A DNA stretch of 64,000 bases, from positions 294,864 to 358,863 of the forward strand of contig CAJNDS010002478.1 in the NCBI GenBank assembly GCA_905221605.1, in the 5' to 3' direction. The notes beneath the pieces are model-generated. The model did not search any database, had not been told where the DNA came from, and saw nothing but the letters and a program-made list of their open reading frames with translations. Source of the DNA: Symbiodinium natans (Eukaryota; Sar; Dinophyceae; Suessiales; Symbiodiniaceae). This document shows positions 60,130-64,000 of this stretch, one piece after another (the stretch's first letter is position 1; every line of letters begins with the position of its first letter). Position numbers and translations under genes: made by a program.

Positions 60130-62190
60130 CCCGCGGAGATGGGGGGCTTGCAAGTAATGTTCGGCCCTCTTTAGTGATCCTTGAGGGCTCAAGGCATGGG
60201 AGCTTATTGGCTTGAATTCAGCCTGGTGTTCAGCAGTTCGGGCTCCAAGGATTAGGCTATGGAGCAAGGCTAGGAAGTCGACATGGCTCTCAAGGGCGGC
60301 CTCAGGGCACTGGCTGCCCCAGAGTTCAGACAAGAAACAGGGAAGGCCGCAGCTCCAGCATCTCTTTCAGCATGGCCGTTGCCGGCTCTGACAGTCGAGG
60401 ATCTCCAGCAAATGTCAAAGCAAAGACTTTGGGCAATACGGTCATTGGATTCACCAAGCCCTGCTGATGGAGGTGTCGGACCACAGACAGAGCCTCTACA
60501 CGAACTCGAAGAACACCTTCAGCCTTCTCCGCAGCCTCCGGCTGCGACGGTTGCAGTGGTGCCTCCTCCTCCTCACAGGGCGCACTGCGGCCTCGCTTTG
60601 AGCGCGCCTTTTTCGGGGACCGTTCCAACGGTTCCCGGCCCACAGCGGGACCGACACTGCCCGCCAGCGTAATGTGTGAAAGCACCACGTCTGCAAAGGC
60701 GGCCAGGGGCTGAGCCGCTTCTATGGCCGAGTTGGTCTTCGTGGTGCCCGATTTACCGGTTTTTGGGACAATCTGCGACCCTTGTGACCCTTGTGACCCA
60801 GCAACACGACCATCTCGGCTGTCGGCAAAGTCGGTCGCGCCAGCCCTGGATTCCCGATCTGCCTCCGAACGGAAGTGGCTCAGGAGTGCTGAAAGCGTTT
60901 CCAGCGCTTTTCTGCAAAGGAGGAGGTCGCTGGAGCTCAAGGCGCTGTGCAGAAGCTCCACCACGCGCCGATCCTTCGTGAAGCCGCGGTGGCCCTTCAG
61001 GAAGAATCCAATGCAAGACGCGGCCACTGCGCGCAGCTGCGGCTCGCCTATAGCGTTCAACCTGCAGGGCGCGGGCGGGTACGAAGGAATTCAGACTTTC
61101 TGAGCTTAGTTGTCCAGTAGTAACCTGGGGGAACTAAAGCTTAACCTTTGGGATTATCTACTACTAGGCTACTGTTAATTGAAGACAGGCTGTTTATTCC
61201 AACCTGAGTAGGAGATCCAGCACAGTCGATGCCACAGAGTCGCCAACAAAGTCGAACTTCAAATCCGACCGCGGCAGCAAGCGACGCTTGGGCCTAGTGG
61301 CCGGGGAGCTCTTTTCAAGTGTGCTGAACAATATACGGACCAAGAATACGGGCTTTGGTGACGACCTACATAGGGGTTTCCGGACTTAGGGGTACCTCAT
61401 TGGGGTCTTTATGATAAGGGAACTCTGTGTGTTGTCCTAAACCCCCAAATCGAAGCTGTCCGAGTCGCTGCTCCTCAGCGCTGAGACCCTCGATCTGAAC
61501 CTGTCAATGTGCAAAAGCCCTTAAAACTTTGCAGGGCGGGGCCTTTGAAGGCTGTGGCTTGATTGCAACTTTTCCCCAGGGAGCTGGCATAGTCATCGAT
61601 GTTTAGGCACTCCATGATGGATGCAAGCACCCAAGCTTGACGGCTCATGTACCTGCGGCATGGCTCTTGGGGGGCTACGCGGGGGGGGGGGAGCTCAGAT
61701 GACGGGTTCTCAGAGAAGGCAACGAATGAGATCCCGTGAGGCTCACAACAGCTGGATCCGCTCGAGGCCAGCGTTCTTCTGCTCGGCCATGGCGCAGAGG
61801 CGTGCGAGCGATGGCCTAAGGAGCATGCCGAAGGCTGTCTACGGCCTGCGCGCTCTCTTGAAAAGACCCTACATGGTCGGCAGCTGCACATGCTGGGAGG
61901 CCCTACACCGCCACGTTGAGGTGGGAGACGATCTGAGCCAAGTCACCTGTGACCTCACCGAAGTCTCTCAACAGACGCCGGAACGTGCTCAAAAAAATGC
62001 ACTCGGGAACCGGCAAACTTGACGACGAGGCAGAGACATCGCCTTGGCAGACTTCTTTCCGCGTCGCGCTTCTCAAGCCAACAAAAGATTCATGAGACGC
62101 CGTCCTACAAAATGAAGTCTTATGAGTCCGGCGAAATGGTTTGCATCCGGTACTCAGTTTAGGCGCGCGGCACGGCCTCATGAACTCCAC
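60130..62190 (-). CDS. Cohesin loader SCC2/NIPBL-like, C-terminal HEAT-repeat part
   Basis: In minus order: an exon near 62060-61900 (CIFLSTFRRLLRDFGEVTGD LAQIVSHLNV); a short exon 61495-61447 ending at the IR-100 intron; exon to 61204 (VFLVRILFSTLEKSSPATRP, DLKFDFVGDSVASTVLDLLL); a 142-nt GT-AG intron 61203-61062 (exact, in phase); exon 61061-60326 (LNAIGEPQLRAVAASCIGFF, KDRRVVELLHSALSSSDLLL, VRVEALSVVRHLHQQGLVNP, PKVFALTFAGDPRLSEPATA). A +1/-1 frame step near 60340 leads to VDFLALLHSLILGARTAEHQ. The order of segments, especially the 'LR...GLVNPM..LP...AL..DP...S..A...L.E' block, matches the SCC2/Nipped-B C-terminal domain, which loads the cohesin ring on chromatin. A Lys/Arg/Glu-rich loop is inserted at about 60480-60640. 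The gene continues beyond both ends. Confidence 0.75.
61373..61446 (+). mobile_element. IR-100 element, copy 11, shortened, inside the SCC2-like gene
   Basis: GGGGTTTCCGGACTTAGGGG and TACCTCATTGGGG are intact; the core is deleted after AAGGGAACTCTG, and the right end is CCTAAACCCCC (74 bp in all). On the minus strand the donor TTGGGG|GTTTAGG (61442) and acceptors GTAG|G (61366) or AAAG (61353) make an intron of 77 or 90 nt that is practically the element. Confidence 0.85.
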
Positions 62191-62587
62191 TAGAGGGCTG
62201 GCTCCGAATCAAGGCCTGCAGAGAAGGATACGCGAAGAGAGGTTTCGGGGGCTTTTTCAATGATTCAAGCGGCGCCTGCAAGTCCACCTGAACCTGCCGA
62301 TGATCCATGAGACCACGCCTTCGGGCAGAAGCGGAGCTTTCTGTTGAAAGTAAAAGGAATACAGCGCTACACGGGGTAACCAAGGCACCTTTCATAGCCT
62401 TTTACCGATCAGGCACTAGCCGGGAGCCGATCCGGAATCCTGCGAAAACAATCTCCCCGAAGTGGTCCCCCATGCCGCTTCTGAGGTTGCTTGTGGACAC
62501 ACCAGAGCCATGCCTCATATTCCTCTGAGACCCTCACTCTTCGCGACATGGCTACGAATCTTATGGCCCTCCCGAAACTGCACCAAA

Positions 62588-62621
62588 ACCCTTAACCCTA
62601 AATCCTAAAAAAACCCTAAAC
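62588..62621 (-). repeat. Telomere-like array (CCCTAAA), degenerate
   Basis: Five irregular units; donor source of the 62622-62723 exon. Confidence 0.9.
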
Positions 62622-62723
62622 CCCAAACTCCCCAAGCTTCTGGAGACATGAGAAGCAGGGTTCGGGCCTCTCTGCCACATACGGCAGAACCGAGGCGAGG
62701 ATGCAACAGACCTCCCCCAATTT
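62622..62723 (-). CDS. Cassette exon between inverted telomere-like arrays
   Basis: 102-nt exon: acceptor CTCAAAAG, donor TTTGGG|GTTTAG, frame of exactly 34 codons: KLGEVCCILASVLPYVAERP EPCFSCLQKLGEFG. Helical and coding-like. It could be an upstream exon of the SCC2-like gene, from strand and position. Confidence 0.55.
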
Positions 62724-62735
62724 CTTTTGAGGCGG

Positions 62736-62817
62736 TTCAGGGTTTAGGGTTTAGGGCTTTGGGGTTTAGGGTTCAGGGTTCAGGGTTTAGGGTTTAGGGT
62801 TTCGGGTTTAGGGAGTA
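62736..62817 (+). repeat. Telomere-like array (TTTAGGG)
   Basis: About 11 units with TTCAGGG and TTCGGGT variants; right member of the pair enclosing 62622-62723. Confidence 0.95.
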
Positions 62818-62879
62818 AAGAGCCAAAAGGGGTCTCAAAAAAAGCTGCAGGGCTCTGTCAGAGAGCTGACCCCGTTTAT

Positions 62880-63260
62880 ACATGTCCAGGAAAGGCCTTG
62901 ATGGCCACCCACTGGTCCTCAGGCGGCGAGTCATCCTGCCCACACAAGATAGTCGAAGCCTACGGCTCGCCATCCACCCCATGAAATCACAGGGGCTGCC
63001 CCGAGTCTGCTTTGTGGCCCATGTCCTCCAGTGCGAGGTAGATTGTGAGTGGCCGCAAGTGAACTAGCCTCAGGTGGCGCTGCAGAAGACCCGGCAGGGT
63101 ACGATTCCTTGCTTCTTCTGGTACCGCCAGGTCACAAGTCTTTGGGCTGCGTCGCCGAGAATGCCTCCAAGGTGGAGAGAAGGGATCGGCGCATCAGCCA
63201 TAGCTCCTCAAACTTGATGTGACGAGCATGACGGTCAAAGTTTGAAAACTGCAGACCAGT
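62880..63260 (-). CDS. Hypothetical exons, possibly same gene
   Basis: 63240-63135: DRHARHIKFEELWLMRRSLL STLEAFSATQPK. 63120-62990: VPEEARNRTLPGLLQRHLRL VHLRPLTIYLALEDMGHKAD. 62935-62882: DDSPPEDQWVAIKAFPGH between acceptor GGGCAG|G and donor CAT|GTATAAAC. Joins between the first two need a very short intron or frame step. Family unknown. Confidence 0.45.
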
Positions 63261-63435
63261 TGAGAACAGGGACCTCGGCACTTTCGGCTGCTTGCGGCTC
63301 GCCCTTCACACCCTGCAAAGGGCCATGCAGCTCATCTCGCAGCTCCGCAGAACTCGCTACCACGTGCCTTGACTCTCTTGCCAGCTGGGGTCTCTGCACC
63401 GCCCTGCCCGCACCTTCACTGACATCAGTAAGTGT

Positions 63436-63651
63436 TCACACAACCAAGACATGAAAGGCTGAGCTGTTCCACAAAGGAAGGGCCAACCGGGCTCCGTACT
63501 TCGTTCGCACGAACTCATTGAGGATCAAGGTAGTCCATCGACGGATGGCGAACTCATATCCTTTGGAGTTCTTGCGGGAGCCTGGCAAGAACAAACTCGA
63601 GCTGTCGCCGCCCTGGAGTTCACATTTGCTTCGCCTCCTTTCCACCCACAA
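63436..63651 (-). CDS. Hypothetical exon
   Basis: Minus frame LPGSRKNSKGYEFAIRRWTT LILNEFVRTKYGARLALPLW, stop at 63436. Strongly coding-like. Confidence 0.5.
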   Translation of the reverse strand: MWVERRRSKCELQGGDSSSLFLPGSRKNSKGYEFAIRRWTTLILNEFVRTKYGARLALPLWNSSAFHVLVV

Positions 63652-63684
63652 GGTTTCTAGGAAACCTTACAGGCGCCATCATTA

Positions 63685-64000
63685 AAATCATAAGGCCTGC
63701 CTTGCGATGTCCCAGGAACCCTCTAGCGCCCAAACCATCTCTATGGATGTGCCAAAGACCCCACGAGCCACGCACTTCGGCTTCCCAGAGATGTTGCTTG
63801 TCAGTCGTCGCTGGAAAACAAAAGTGAAGAAAATCTTCTCTTCATCCGGCGCATGGCCAACCATGTCAGATGTGTTTCATTTCATTTCGCACATAGCTGA
63901 TCGAGGAGAAATCTCAGCAGTGATGCACAACATCACAGTCAAATACTCCAGGACGGAATCCTTACTCATCTCTGTCTTGAGCATGGGCATGTGTCAGATG
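63685..64000 (-). CDS. Hypothetical exons at the window edge
   Basis: 63990-63890: MPMLKTEMSKDSVLEYLTVM LCITAEISPRSAMCE. 63860-63690: GHAPDEEKIFFTFVFQRRLT, GKPKCVARGVFGTSIEMVWA LEG. Both share one frame but are separated by a TGA at about 63885, which implies a short intron. The gene runs off the window. Confidence 0.5.

Noticed and set aside
1-64000. CRISPR arrays, rRNA, tRNA, bacterial operons, prophage
   Set aside because: No spaced direct repeats of the CRISPR type, no recognisable tRNA B-box/T-arm words in a cloverleaf setting, no ribosome-binding-site/operon structure.
1-64000. Relic dinoflagellate spliced-leader sequence (as a mark of retroposed mRNA)
   Set aside because: No stretch resembling the conserved leader core was seen on either strand near the intronless frames; only exact scanning by eye was done.

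Overview
The window looks like nuclear DNA of a dinoflagellate, most likely a symbiodiniacean or another suessialean. The grounds are dispersed telomere-type TTTAGGG/CCCTAAA arrays throughout, GC-rich DNA, many short exons (about 60-150 nt) split by very short introns, acceptors often of the AG|G type, both GT and GC donors, and nearly all convincing exons on one strand (minus), as in dinoflagellate one-way gene blocks. No operon, CRISPR array, rRNA, tRNA or spliced-leader relic was seen. The lineage is inferred from these features; no marker gene proves it.

Recognisable genes, all on the minus strand: a mitochondrial-carrier-like exon (0.35-1.0 kb), a single-exon acyltransferase-3 membrane protein (16.5-17.6 kb), a GT1-type UDP-glycosyltransferase in at least four exons (29.56-31.53 kb), a Rost (rolling stone)-like multipass membrane protein (45.9-46.9 kb), and the C-terminal part of a cohesin loader SCC2/NIPBL-like protein (60.1-62.2 kb). 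Many other stretches carry clear exon signatures but no family I recognise. The best are 2.2-3.1, 4.7-5.4, 12.0-13.7, 17.9-18.6, 26.4-27.5, 31.9-35.5, 40.2-41.6, 43.9-45.6, 48.6-50.6, 51.4-53.6, 54.3-57.2 and 62.6-64.0 kb. Plus-strand reading frames are mostly antisense shadows; 58.0-59.5 kb is the only place where a plus-strand gene is a serious option.

The main finding concerns introns. (1) A roughly 100-bp element with about 25-bp terminal inverted repeats (consensus GGGGGTTT-A/C-CGAAA at the ends) occurs at least 11 times in both orientations. In the best cases it is the whole intron: its end supplies the GT donor (G|GTTTACG or G|GTTTCCG) and an AG acceptor lies within about 4-18 nt of the other end. 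(2) Telomere-like arrays start exactly at exon ends, because exon|GTTTAGGG supplies the donor. Pairs of inverted arrays (CCCTAAA then TTTAGGG on the plus strand) enclose a single exon of about 60-110 nt. (3) At 22.97-23.38 kb the two are combined: a telomere-like array of about 290 bp sits inside a copy of the inverted-repeat element. The UGT gene, with arrays in its introns, and the SCC2 gene, with the element as an intron, anchor this in recognisable genes.

The rest is simple-sequence DNA: a 0.5-kb CACCACCAG-type minisatellite (3.3-3.8 kb), a TACTTCC heptamer array and ATTACT-type arrays (24-25.7 kb), an AT-rich island with ATGC and TA runs (38.5-39.3 kb), a 0.6-kb degenerate CAGACAGTCAGA region (43.3-43.9 kb), and several long poly-G/poly-C runs.
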